Assembly: GCA_003415625.1 (NCBI GenBank)
Contig: PYIU01000004.1
Span: forward strand, 2,356,001-2,420,000
Reading direction: 5' to 3'
Length of the DNA stretch: 64,000 nucleotides
From: Aquanectria penicillioides
Taxonomy: Eukaryota > Ascomycota > Sordariomycetes > Hypocreales > Nectriaceae
The notes beneath the pieces were generated by a model, which saw only the letters and a list, made by a program, of their open reading frames with translations, ran no database searches and had not been told where the DNA came from. Numbering within the stretch: the first letter of the stretch is position 1; every line of letters begins with the position of its first letter. This document shows positions 1 to 10,305 of this stretch, piece after piece. Position numbers and translations under genes: made by a program.

Positions 1-2176
1 CTTCTGTCTTCTTAACTAGCTGTCTCAACCTCCGTAGCCGTGGCTCTGGTGCCCTGTCGCCCTGTTGCCATGTTGCCCTGTGCGTGAGTGTGCATGCAGT
101 CCATGTCCACCACTACCGCTACAGCTCTACCGTAGCGGCGTAGCCCACTGCCACTGCTACTATGGCCGCCACCACAACCGCTCCTCTACCGCTGCTCCCT
201 ACCACTACCGCCGCTCACACAATGCCTCCGTAGATAGAAGGGTCCTGCCCAGAGATCAAGCCCACAATTTAGGACAATGCAATCTCCAGCGCCGGGTGGG
301 CGTTGAATGAGGCGTACATACCCTGGCTTCTTTGTTCTTCTGCTGCTGCTACATACATAGTATTGTCTTTGACCGAATTAAGGGCCCTTGTCCCCCAGCT
401 AGCAAGGATATCAATAGGCCTCGTCGCCATTGGGCTTGTGGTTGGCTCACCTTGGGCTCGTACATGATTCTTCACCTCCAGCCAGCTTGTGCATCTCGCG
501 TGTCGTGCCTCACCAACAGCAGGAGAAAGCAGAAAGCAGAAAGCAGAAAGCAGAAGCAGAAGCACACACACGCACACACACGTACGCACACGCACTCCAC
601 GCACGCAGTAAGACCAGGCACAAACAAGGGCATCAATCCTAAAACACCATCCATTTGAGTCTTGACTCTCCTCCTCCCCGCCACTGATCCACTCCCGACC
701 CAACCTCGCCGCAAGGAACCGAGAGTCAAGCGGCTGCTCACACCACTCACCACTGGCTCACCACACCCAAGTCACCACTCACGTCGCTGTCGCCGACGAC
801 TCATCACCCATCCATCCCCACGAGCGGGCTCCACCATCCCCGAAGAGCCCACCACCGTGCCCACTCGCCCGCCGCCCTCCTGCTTCTGGCCCAGTTCCAG
901 TTGACTCGACTGGACTTAGGTTTGTGCCGTGCCTTGCCTTGCCTGCAAAGTGCGGTACGGTGGTACATAGAGCGACTACCACTGCAGCCTACGGAGTAGG
1001 TACTCCTTGTGCCTCAGCTTCTTGACCCGTCTCCGCCACTGTCTCCGCCTGTGCTAGTTGTTACAAGCTGTTGTTGCGGCTCGACCTTCTTCTTCTTCCC
1101 CGACATCTTTGCTCTTCATCTTCCTCTGCATTCTTCATTCATACTCGTTTCCATTCCGCATCCACTCCACCGGCACAACCACAGCCACAGCCTCGACGTC
1201 CCGACCAACGACGCCTCTCTCTCTCTCTCTTCCTTTCTCTCCCTCCCTCCATCTCTCTTCGTCGTCCTTTTGGCGGCGGTCCCCTTCGGTTCCTCCTCCA
1301 AATCGTGTTCCAGCCACAGCTGAGCTCTCTCAACCAGCCAACGACACCAGCGATACCGTGAGTCCCCGTCCCCCCATTGAACCCCATTGGACCCCTTCTC
1401 GCCTTGGCCCGTGGCATCTCCACTTCCCAGGCGCCCACTACCCAGCGTCCCGCCTACGCCTGGACGCCCCCTGGTCGCCTCCAGAAGCTCCTCGCTGCCA
1501 GCGGCCAGGATCACCCAAGGCTGGCCCTGTGAGCGTCGAGCCCTGCTTGGCCCCCCTCACCCCCATGACCCTTGTCGATAGCCCCGAACCCAGAGGCTAG
1601 CAAGCTGGCAGTCAAAGAGGCTAGGCAGGCTAGGTCACCCATCAGAGCAAGCCCCCCAGTGGTCAGTGGTAGCATTGGCCGCCAGCTTGGTGTGCTGGTG
1701 TGGGCGGCATCCGGGCGGGCGGTCGACTCTCTGTGCAATCCCATCCCCCATCAGCCCCCCCCCCCCCCCTCCGGCGAAGGAGACCCAGCCAGCGGGTGTC
1801 CAGTGGATCGCTCTGATCGTTGAACCTCCTCCTGTGGCCTCACCTCCTGCGGCACAAAACGCGTGAACCACGACTCGGCTGTGTCAAGTCCTTTCTGACC
1901 TTCATGCAGCCTTGAAACTCTTCCAACGACTCTTCCTCTCCCGTTTCTGTCGCCTCTCTCGTATTCGATAATCCTTCCTCCTCCCCCCCAGACCGAATCC
2001 GTCCATCATCACATCCGCCCCCCTCCCTCCCTTCCTCGGGAATACTTCAGAGACACGACTACAATCTAAGTTAGACCACGTTGCTGGCAAACCGCTTTCC
2101 CAACCTCGACCTCCCGCCGTACTCATTTCCTGGAAGCATACCACCCGAACCACCCCCCTCGTAGGATTTTGCAGCA
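1..2176. other. gene-free leader and promoter region of the Rac gene
   Basis: I recognise no protein in this stretch; its reading frames are low-complexity and overlap on both strands. It holds an AGAAAGC tandem array running into CA repeats at about 523-600, a CT microsatellite near 1213-1232 and strongly pyrimidine-rich sequence from 1010 to 1330 and from 1900 to 2060. Such CT tracts are typical of fungal core promoters and leaders. The Rac transcript may therefore start well upstream of its ATG. Confidence 0.5.
523..600. repeat. AGAAAGC tandem repeat followed by CA repeat
   Basis: About five imperfect AGAAAGC units pass into alternating CA/CG dinucleotides. It is a simple repeat with no coding sense. 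Confidence 0.8.
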
Positions 2177-3035
2177 ATGGCTCAACCCGGGGTACAATCT
2201 TTGAAGGTGAGTCGCTCTCTTTGCCCTTTTGACGCAATGTCGCGATTGCTGACCGCTGCTGTAGTGTGTGGTGACTGGTGATGGTGCTGTTGGCAAGGTC
2301 CGTCCAAACTTCCCATCGAGAATCGCCTTCATCGCGGCGAAAACCGAGACGACGAGCGTCCGCTGACTCTCGACATAGACATGTCTCCTCATTTCCTATA
2401 CCACGAACGCCTTCCCTGGCGAGTACATCCCTACCGTGTTCGTCCTCGCTTAACCTTGGCCCCTCGATTTCAATCATCAGAGTAGCTAATGCGATTCCGT
2501 GATGCAGCTTCGACAACTACTCCGCGAGTGTCATGGTCGATGGCAAGCCCATTAGCCTAGGTCTTTGGGATACCGCTGGTCAGGAGGACTACGACCGACT
2601 GCGCCCGCTCTCGTACCCTCAAACCGACGTGTTCCTCATTTGCTTTTCCATCGTCAGCCCCCCCTCCTTCGACAACGTCAAGGCCAAGGTACGATGACGC
2701 AGTCCCAAATCCGCCCCCCGGCACGATCATCATATTGGAAATCATTGTTGACTCGCGTTCTCTAGTGGCACCCTGAGATCGACCACCATGCGCCCAACAT
2801 CCCCATCATCCTGGTTGGCACCAAGCTGGATTTGAGAGAGGACGCTTCCACGCTCGAGTCTCTGCGACAGAAGCGCATGGAGCCCGTTTCGTACGAGCAG
2901 GCGCTTGTTTGCGCCAAGGAGATCAGGGCCTACAAGTACCTCGAGTGCTCTGCGCTCACCCAGAGGAATTTGAAGAGCGTTTTTGACGAGGCTATCAGGT
3001 CAGCTCATCTCTCCCCCGCCTTATGAAGCCCTCTG

Positions 3036-3069
<34 letters not shown>

Positions 3070-3158
3070 GCTCGCTTGCTAACAACTCTCCCAGGGCCGT
3101 GCTCAACCCCCGACCTCAACCCTCGAAGCAGAAGAAGTCCAAGTGCTCGATCCTGTAG
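2177..3158 (+). CDS. rac1: Rac-type Rho GTPase
   Basis: Six exons: 2177-2206, 2265-2297, 2379-2437, 2508-2688, 2766-2998, 3095-3158, giving 199 residues, the normal length. The protein starts [10 protein letters not shown], the N-terminus of fungal Rac rather than Cdc42. Visible motifs are the P-loop GDGAVGKT (15-22), the switch I effector segment, DTAGQED in switch II, TKLD, the Rho insert and a polybasic tail ending in the CAAX box CSIL. The final Leu predicts geranylgeranylation and membrane attachment. Family knowledge: fungal Rac sets hyphal polarity and branching, acts through PAK kinases and activates the NADPH oxidase complex. The third intron has donor GTTCGT; the codon phase (GT|C) and the conserved VFDNY sequence fix this junction. 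The last intron carries a CAT array. Confidence 0.97.
3036..3069. repeat. CAT trinucleotide repeat in the last rac1 intron
   Basis: About eleven CAT units lie between the donor at 2999 and the acceptor ending at 3094. They read as poly-histidine in one frame but are intronic. Confidence 0.85.
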
Positions 3159-4451
3159 ATTCCCCCGGCACGGTTGATTTCAATGATAGCGTCTCGATGG
3201 CGCAACATGACACATCATGTTTTCCTGGACACGACGAATTTGGCGATATAAGACGGCGGCTCACGGTTATCTTCGGGCTTTTTTTTTCACCCCAACTGCA
3301 TATGATGATGGTCTTTGCGAGGCGGTTCTTGAATGAATTTTTTCCTGATATTTTTTTCCAACCCTCATCTCCATTTATTTGCCTCCTCGCGGAGGAGCTT
3401 CTACCGACATTGCGAGTAATTCAAGGACCGGTTTTTGCATTTTGGAAATTCGAACTTCTTCTGGTGCCCTTGCTGGATCACAACTCACTGCCCCCCGGAA
3501 TGAGATGCGACTGGCGGGGAGTCCCCCGTCTCATTATCTAGTTGGTGATTTGAGTCTCCATATTCCTGTTGTGAAATTCAGAGTTTCCCAGCACTGGTGT
3601 TTCTCGAAGTAACATGAGATGAAATATCCGACTGTGTACGGAGTACCAGGTCTGCGAGAGGAACGGGACCGGAAACATCTCCATCGTCATTTTCAAGGAA
3701 CAAGGACGTGCAGGTTACTCCCCTCCCCGTTGCTGCCATGTCCGATGAGCCCATTTCCGCCATCTCCGTTCAGTGGCCCCCTCCGTTTTATATACCTAAC
3801 GATATCCCTTTTCCCATTTCCTATTTTCGCTTGCCTGTAGATAATTGGAAAGTTTTTTTTTTTTTTCTTGTTTTGGAATATTGCCAAGTACATCATGGCT
3901 CAACACGAAGCAAATTGAAAAACCAATGGTCTCCGCCAACGAATCGAAAACCAAAGAGAGGGAAAAAAGGAGACTAGGAGAAGAGGTAATGGCAAAGGCC
4001 AGTTACTTGCGTGTTTATTTCCAGTATACGATTTTGCGATTCGCGACGTAAATCAGAAACATAGAATGAGACAGTGAGAATGTCGAGGGGAGATGCTTGA
4101 TCGCTGTTTTGGGGGGTCAACTAAAGCTTCATTTGTATTTGTTCTGAAATTTCAAGTCTATCCATTTTCTGAGTTCAATGTTCCAATTCCTTGGGGTATC
4201 TCTCTCTGTCTGTGTCTTTCTGTGACTCTCCGTGTCTCTTTGCGTGTGTCTTAAGTATACAAAAACGAGGGCTGAACAACTTTTGCACTCCAGGTCCAAC
4301 AAACTTCCCAACCCAACCTGTTCCTATTGTGTGACAAGATCATTTCGTGTAACATGGCGCAACCTTTTATCCGATCCAGGGTAAATGAACGCATCCGCAA
4401 ACGCATGTGATTATCGATCAGGGTGCAAAAAGAAGTTGAAATCCGAAGAAA
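3159..4451. other. convergent 3' region between rac1 and the Nop6-like gene
   Basis: The 3' ends of two convergent genes face each other across this segment. It contains T-rich tracts (3280-3360, 3850-3870) typical of fungal 3' UTRs. I see no supported gene. Confidence 0.5.
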
Positions 4452-5836
4452 TTAGTAGTTACCAGGGACTCGAGCACGACGACTGGGGTGGATGCTATCC
4501 TCCATGTGCTGCTGCTGGTTTGTGCCGTTTCCATTGGCTTTGCTCTCCTCCTTAGCATTCTTCTCGCGGTCGATACGTTTCGCCCTGTTTTCGTTGAGCT
4601 TTTGGTTTTTCTCCCAAATCTTGTCTTGGCGCTGCTTAGTCTTGCCTCCGCCGCCGGCACTGTACATAAGAGAGGAACGAGTCAGTTAGGGTTGTTCACA
4701 TGGTCACAAGGTTCGCACAGTATCAATAGCCTTGATTGAAGGGAGGAGGTGCATGCAGCCGGGTCTAGACCGGCATTTCTGACTAGCCAGCCAAGTTGCT
4801 GGGTTGGGTAGGACAAGCAAGCAGCAATCAGATAGGGCGGCCACGGTCGGTGGGGGAGGGGAAGGGAGGGGGAACGGGCGGAGAGAAGAGTTGCATTGGG
4901 TTCGTAGATTCGAGATAACGGGAGCGGGAACGGGAGCGGGAGCGGGAAGCGCAAATCAATACAGGGAGGAACTCACGTCAACTCAACATTGATGCGGCGA
5001 GCGGGTGATACGCCGTCATTGAACATGGAATGGTGGAACTTGTCTAGGCAAGTTCTCATATGCCAGACTTTGGCAAACTCGACAAAGGCGAATCCACGGC
5101 ACGGCTTGTCGTCCTTGGGGTCGCTCATGCAGCGGACAGAGACTGGAGAAAGAGAGGCGAAATGTGCTTCAATCGTGGACGCGGTGGCGGTGAATGGGAG
5201 ATTGCCAACGAAGACAATATGGCGGTCGGCCTTTTGCGACGAGTTTGCTGCGTCTGCGTCTGCGTCTGCGTCCGCATCATTGTCGGTAGTGGTGGTGGTG
5301 GTGTCGTTGGCGCTGGAGGCTTTCTTCTGCTTCTTGCTCTTCTTCTTGTCCTTGGCAGGGGAGTCCTTTTCAGCATCACCATTGGCGGCTTCTGCCTGCT
5401 GCAACTCCTCCTTGAGTTTCTTTTCTTTCTTTTCCCTCTTCTTCTTATCCTTCTTATCCTTCTTTGAGGGTTTGTCAGAGTCGGCGGCGTCTGCAGTAGC
5501 GGTAGCAGTAGGCTTGGAGTCTGCATCAATCATTGGTGAGTCCTCCTCCACCACTTTGCTGGCAGCGGGGTTGACATCGTCCTCTTCGTCGTCGTCCTGC
5601 TCAGGGAGGTCCTGAAGGTTTTTGCGCTTCTCCTTGCGCTCCTTGCGGGACTCCTTCTGGTGCTTCTTGTCCTTTTTCCCCTTCTTGTCCTTCTTGTCTT
5701 TCTTGGCCTTCTTCACGTCGGTGGCATCTTCGTCTCCGGAGCGCTTGCGCTTCTTGGAAGAGGCGGGCTCGACCTCGACGGGATCGGCAATCCGGTCGTC
5801 AGCCTCGACGGCTTCTCTTGCACGTTTGCTCTTCAT
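4452..5836 (-). CDS. nop6: Nop6-like nucleolar RRM protein
   Basis: Two exons on the minus strand: 5836-4977 and 4659-4452, 355 residues. The first half is extremely Lys/Glu/Asp-rich with repeated KKDKK blocks, as expected of a nucleolar protein. An RRM follows, with RNP2 (HIVFVGNLPF) and RNP1 (CRGFAFVEF). After the intron comes a short conserved tail beginning AGGGGKTKQR and carrying IHPSRR. This matches yeast Nop6, which binds pre-rRNA during 40S assembly. I start at MKSKRAR; an in-frame ATG-less extension to 5917 is repetitive and not family-like. The intron (donor GTGAGT at 4976, acceptor ending 4660) joins VELT to AGGGG and contains GGGAGC repeats. A DADADADA stretch is encoded by a short tandem repeat. 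Confidence 0.9.
4918..4950. repeat. CGGGAG hexamer repeat in the nop6 intron
   Basis: Five imperfect CGGGAG/CGGGAA units lie just downstream of the 5' splice site on the minus strand. Confidence 0.7.
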
Positions 5837-8286
5837 GGCGCACTCGGTGTGGGAAAGCAAAGATGGCTGTATAGATGGCTGTATGGATGGCTGAGTGGAA
5901 CAGCAGATGCACGGCAAGCAGGCAAAGTAATGCTACTTCGGAGAGAGGTCAGTGAGAAAGCGATCGGAGGCAGGCATGGGTGGATGGAGCAAACAAAAGG
6001 GAAGGAGGAGTCGTACACGTTCGCCGGCGAGCAGAGGAGCGCTGGTTGGTAGGATGAGGAGCGGAAGGAGGATGTACTGAGGTACTGTTTCGGCTGCGAG
6101 CCGTTGGATGGAAGGTTCGGAAGTTGGTTTCTGAAAAACGGTATCCGGTCTGCGGGTGCTTGCTCGCGGCGCGTGGCTGGCCTGCAGCGAGGAAAATGAA
6201 AAAAAAAAAACTGGAAAAAAAAAAACCTGAAAAGGTGGGACTTGGGCCAAAGCTTTTTTTGATTTGCCTTGGTCTTGCCGTGCCGTGTCAACGTCAAACA
6301 AGCTGCAAGCTAACAGGCAAGCCCAAGTGCACGCTCAAAAGGTTACTTACGCGCCTGCCTGCCTCTACGATGCGAGCCTACGTATGTGTGCCTTATGTGA
6401 GGCTTGATTCGTTGAGGATGGTGATTCCGCCGGTCCTTGGGATGGCGTTCTGTTCAGGCTGGCCCCCCTGTGGTTCCCAACGCAATATGACGAATTTTTT
6501 GTCAATTTTTTATTTTTTTTCTAACCCTTCCTTCCTGCGCGTGTCCATGCGTCGCTTTCTTGCCTCCTGCTGCAGTTGGTGCTTTCTTTTTTTTTTTTTT
6601 TTGTGCCCTTGGACTAATTTTTTTTTCGCCGCCGTCTGACGCAGCTACCAATAACCAAGCTGGGACCCTCCCTAGGTTAGACGCACTGTACGTCCTGATG
6701 CGATGCACGCACCTAGTCAGTTCCTAGGATTTGGTCGACAATCGGGAGTGGGGCAGAGCTATGTACTAACTTCTTATTACTGTAGTTAGTCCAGCTCAGC
6801 TCCGGCCCTAGCTGTACCACCTAGGCATGTATGTATGTACTGTAGTACCCAGTCCGCAACGTTGAAGGGCTGGCTAGGTCTCTTTTACAGGGCCCGGGTC
6901 TCATGCTGAGTTGCATCCTGGAGTTGTCTGCTCCGTAATAGTCTCCCAGGAGGCCCGCCTGATCTTGCTTGCAACCTAGGCGCTGCAGTCCTGTACAGCC
7001 ACACAACCACAACTCCCAGCTACAGCAAGTACATACAGTAAGCTAGTCAGATGCCGTCCCGGGGCCCAGAGAATCAAGGCTCGATTCCCACGGCAATGGC
7101 CACGAGTAAGAAGCGGTGGGCGCAGAGGCCGCAGAGTGGGCTGTGGACAGCTGAAGGGGGCGTTGTGCAACCCTCCTCCTACCCCCGTTTACCGGCGCCC
7201 AACCCTCCAATCTCTCGGGAGCTGTCGGTTGTCATGACGGCAGTGCGGTGCGAGGGCGAGGATCGAACAGACGCGGTTTAATAAACGGGGGCCGGGACGG
7301 GGTCAGCCGGGGGCCCGTGTGACACCTCGCCCTCCCTCATGGGACCCGGTGCGTGGACCATGGACCAGGACTATGGATGTCAGCCATATACGGATACAAC
7401 ATAGAAACCTCCCGGCGTCAAAGATAGGCGGGCGAGGGTGCGGGCGAAACGAGACGACGAGGATGGGTATGGGTGAGAGCGAAGCAAGGCAAGGCAAGGT
7501 AAGGTACTGGCGGTATGCATAGTATGTTTCTCATATCTGCTCCTTTATTACAGCCTGGTCCTGTGTTTCTTGTGTTGTTGTATCCCTTTCCCATTCTGCA
7601 GTTTGACCGCACAATCACAGTTGCAGTTCATGTCCTTCCTCTCACATCACTACGCATGAATCATCACACATGAATACACATGACCAAGGTCAATGGTAGA
7701 TAATCAAGACTCTGAATGACAACCAGCCGCAGCTCGCATCATCCGCCCACCGGCTGGCACGCACAACGGCCCAATTGCTATGGTACATGCCGCCTCACAT
7801 CCGATGGCCAAGAAAAAGACGGCAAGCAAGAGGACTGGGCGATTGTGGGTGCGTCTCGTGCGTCTTGCGGCCCCAACAACGCCCGCAGAGGGAAATACGG
7901 ATACATGAGCGCAGAAATAAGAAAAAGTAAAGAAAAGCGAAAAAGAAAAGTCACTTCAGCAGAGGCGAGGGTCAGAAAAAAAAATAGCCCCCCTCCCCCT
8001 TCCCCTCCGAGGTCTGGACAAACCAGGTACATGTTGCGAAGTTGACTACACCACCTTACGTATAGTTCTCCATAGCCGTTGTTTCGAGTGAGGGGAGGTT
8101 CTGCTACTAATCCGGTCCTCATCCTCGTTCGTCCTTGTGTGACTCCACACACACTTTCTTTCTGTATGTTCCTGACTCTTGAGTTTGGGTGGTTTTTGGC
8201 TCCCTTTTCTGGTCAATTCCGTGGGTGCGTGTGCCTACGTCTCATTCTCTGTCCTTTCTGGTCGTCTTCCATCTTTCATCACCTAC

Positions 8287-8610
8287 ATACATACATAGAC
8301 GCACACACATGCTACACGCACGCACGCACGCACGCACGCACGCACTCTCATTGACACCCACCCACACTCAGACAGACAGACAGACTGACTGACTGACAGA
8401 GACTGACAGACTGACAGACTAGCTGAAGGACACACGCACGCATGCACACACACACACTCTCTCTCTCTCTCTCACTCAGACACACACCTGCACACACACA
8501 CACGCGCACACACAACAGAGCTCCAGCCGCGCGCGCACATACATACACACACACACACACACATCCTTCCATCCATCCATCCACCAATCCACCAATCCAC
8601 CCATTCATCC
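8287..8610. repeat. compound microsatellite block
   Basis: Consecutive simple repeats: ACGC tetramers (about 8317-8344), GACA/GACT tetramers (8370-8420), CT dinucleotides (8456-8473), CA dinucleotides (8480-8514 and 8546-8563) and CCAT/CCAA tetramers (8567-8605). At least five repeat classes lie back to back within about 320 bases. Confidence 0.9.
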
Positions 8611-9959
8611 CTCCCCATCCCTCCCCTCCATACAGTAGTACTCCCGTACTACGGACAGCAGGTACTTACTTAGACACACTCCACATTAACATCCACATCC
8701 ACATCCACCTCGAGCAAAAAGTGACACCCTCTCTCCACGCGGCTGTCAGTTGCGGCGCAAGGAAGGAAAGCACCCCCATGTCCCTGATCCCTTGTCCCTG
8801 CCCCATGCGCAATGCCCCCCAACTTTCCATCTCGCCCATTGCATGCCTTCTCGCGCGCCGTTGTTCTCCATTCTTCCCTTCCATCCCAACCTTCGTTCCT
8901 TTTGCCCCAAACCCACACTCGCTAATTACCTGCTACTCGCCGTCCTGCAGGGCATCGCACCGCACTGCAGCAAATCCCTACCAGGTGTACCATGTGCTCT
9001 GTGTCCGCAATCTACACTACCTACCTTTCGCTGCGCATCCTGTCCCCCCGACTCCTCCTTTCAGCGGCATCACAACCAAGGGGAGCTGGAAAGAAAAGAA
9101 AAGAAAAAAAAATTCGACCACGCCCGCCAGCAGCATGTACCACCCAGTACCAAGCACCAGCACCAGCACCAGCACCCATGATCCTTTCACCCTCGAGGAA
9201 TCAGCCCTTTCCGCAGTCTCCATCCCCTGCACCGCATGTCGACTTACAGCTTCAGCGCTTCCCTAAGGTAGGCTATCGCATTGCCTGCTCCACCCAGGAC
9301 ACACCAACCATCCATGTACGCACTGTACTACATACGCAACCTTCGGAGTCGATTCGCCGCTGTCCCCATCCCCATGCTGCCGCCGCATGTCGCCGCCTCC
9401 CTCTCGCCCTCTTGTGAGGCCCTCTACTCGCCGCTGCCAACCCGTTCCTCGTCTCCGCTCCCTCCGCCCTCACTCCGCTTCCCGGCATACACCCCAGCAC
9501 TGTACCTAGCCCGGCACGCTCTCTGACAACAAGCTGCCGGGTCCCCCAATCTCCCACGCCCAGGATCTGCGACATGCAAGCTCCCGTGTCTCTGTCTCGT
9601 CTTTTCTTTCGCCTCCAACCGGCCGCTCCGCTCCTCTGCCACCCCCAGGATCCGGCTGAGTAGCCAGCCCAAGCACGCCCAGTCCCAGTCCCCGTCCCAG
9701 TCCAAACAGCTGGATGGGAGGGTTGGAGAGGGAGGGTTGGACCGTCTTTCGGTACCAGTAGCACGCGAGATGAGGCCCGCTGTGTACCAATAGTCCAGCC
9801 ATACCCGCTCCAACCCGAGAATCTTTGCAGGACCTTGAATGCACCTCTGCTGCACCTCTGATTCTTATATACTTGACAATTCCCGGGGTTGTTAGCTCCC
9901 GGTTTTTTGTTCAGCCTCTCCTTGTCTCTGTCATCAATCTCTGTCTATTTCTGTCATCT

Positions 9960-10120
9960 TGCCCTTCCTCTCTCTCTCTCTCTCCCCCCCCCTTCTCCGT
10001 CTCTACGACTCCATTTATCTCCTCTCCCCTCCCCTTCTCTCTCTTACTCGATCTTTCCCCCCCTTTCTATCTACTCTATATCTCATCTCATAATCTCTCA
10101 GGCTCCATTGACTTGACTCC
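9960..10120 (+). promoter_or_regulatory. pyrimidine-rich promoter and leader tract
   Basis: Long CT runs lie 190-350 bases before the ATG at 10306. Fungal housekeeping promoters often start transcription just after such tracts. This is inferred from composition only. Confidence 0.4.
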
Positions 10121-10305
10121 CTGATCACCTTATATATAACACCTCTACGCCCCCTCGCCTTTTTTTTTAAACCAATCTCCTAGCATATTCGAGATACCAT
10201 TGAGTCTTCAGCCTTGATCTCTCGTCGCCACTCCTAATCAAAAAAAAAAAAAATCCTTTCGAGAGATCTCGCCCTCTCGCTTCCCTACCTACCGCCCACT
10301 TCATC

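Larger units (their letters stand above)
5837..10305. other. 4.5-kb low-complexity intergenic region
   Basis: No protein is recognised. It separates the divergent nop6-like gene and the 711-residue gene, so it holds both promoters. Notable are poly-A/T tracts near 6197-6230 and 6586-6602, a dense microsatellite block at 8287-8610, and long CT-rich tracts at 9960-10110 with A/T runs at 10160 and 10240 just before the next ATG. Reading frames such as 8442-9266 are made of simple repeats (His-Thr-His, Pro-Ser) and are not genes. Confidence 0.55.

Noticed and set aside
1058..1600. 180-residue Ser/Pro frame
   Set aside because: Translation of a CT-rich leader; overlaps several equal frames.
5837..5917. 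N-terminal extension of the Nop6-like protein (MPCICC...)
   Set aside because: No ATG; repetitive leader sequence from GGATGGCT repeats. The MKSKRAR start fits the family.
8442..9266. 274-residue open frame
   Set aside because: Begins as translated CA/CT repeats and has no family features.
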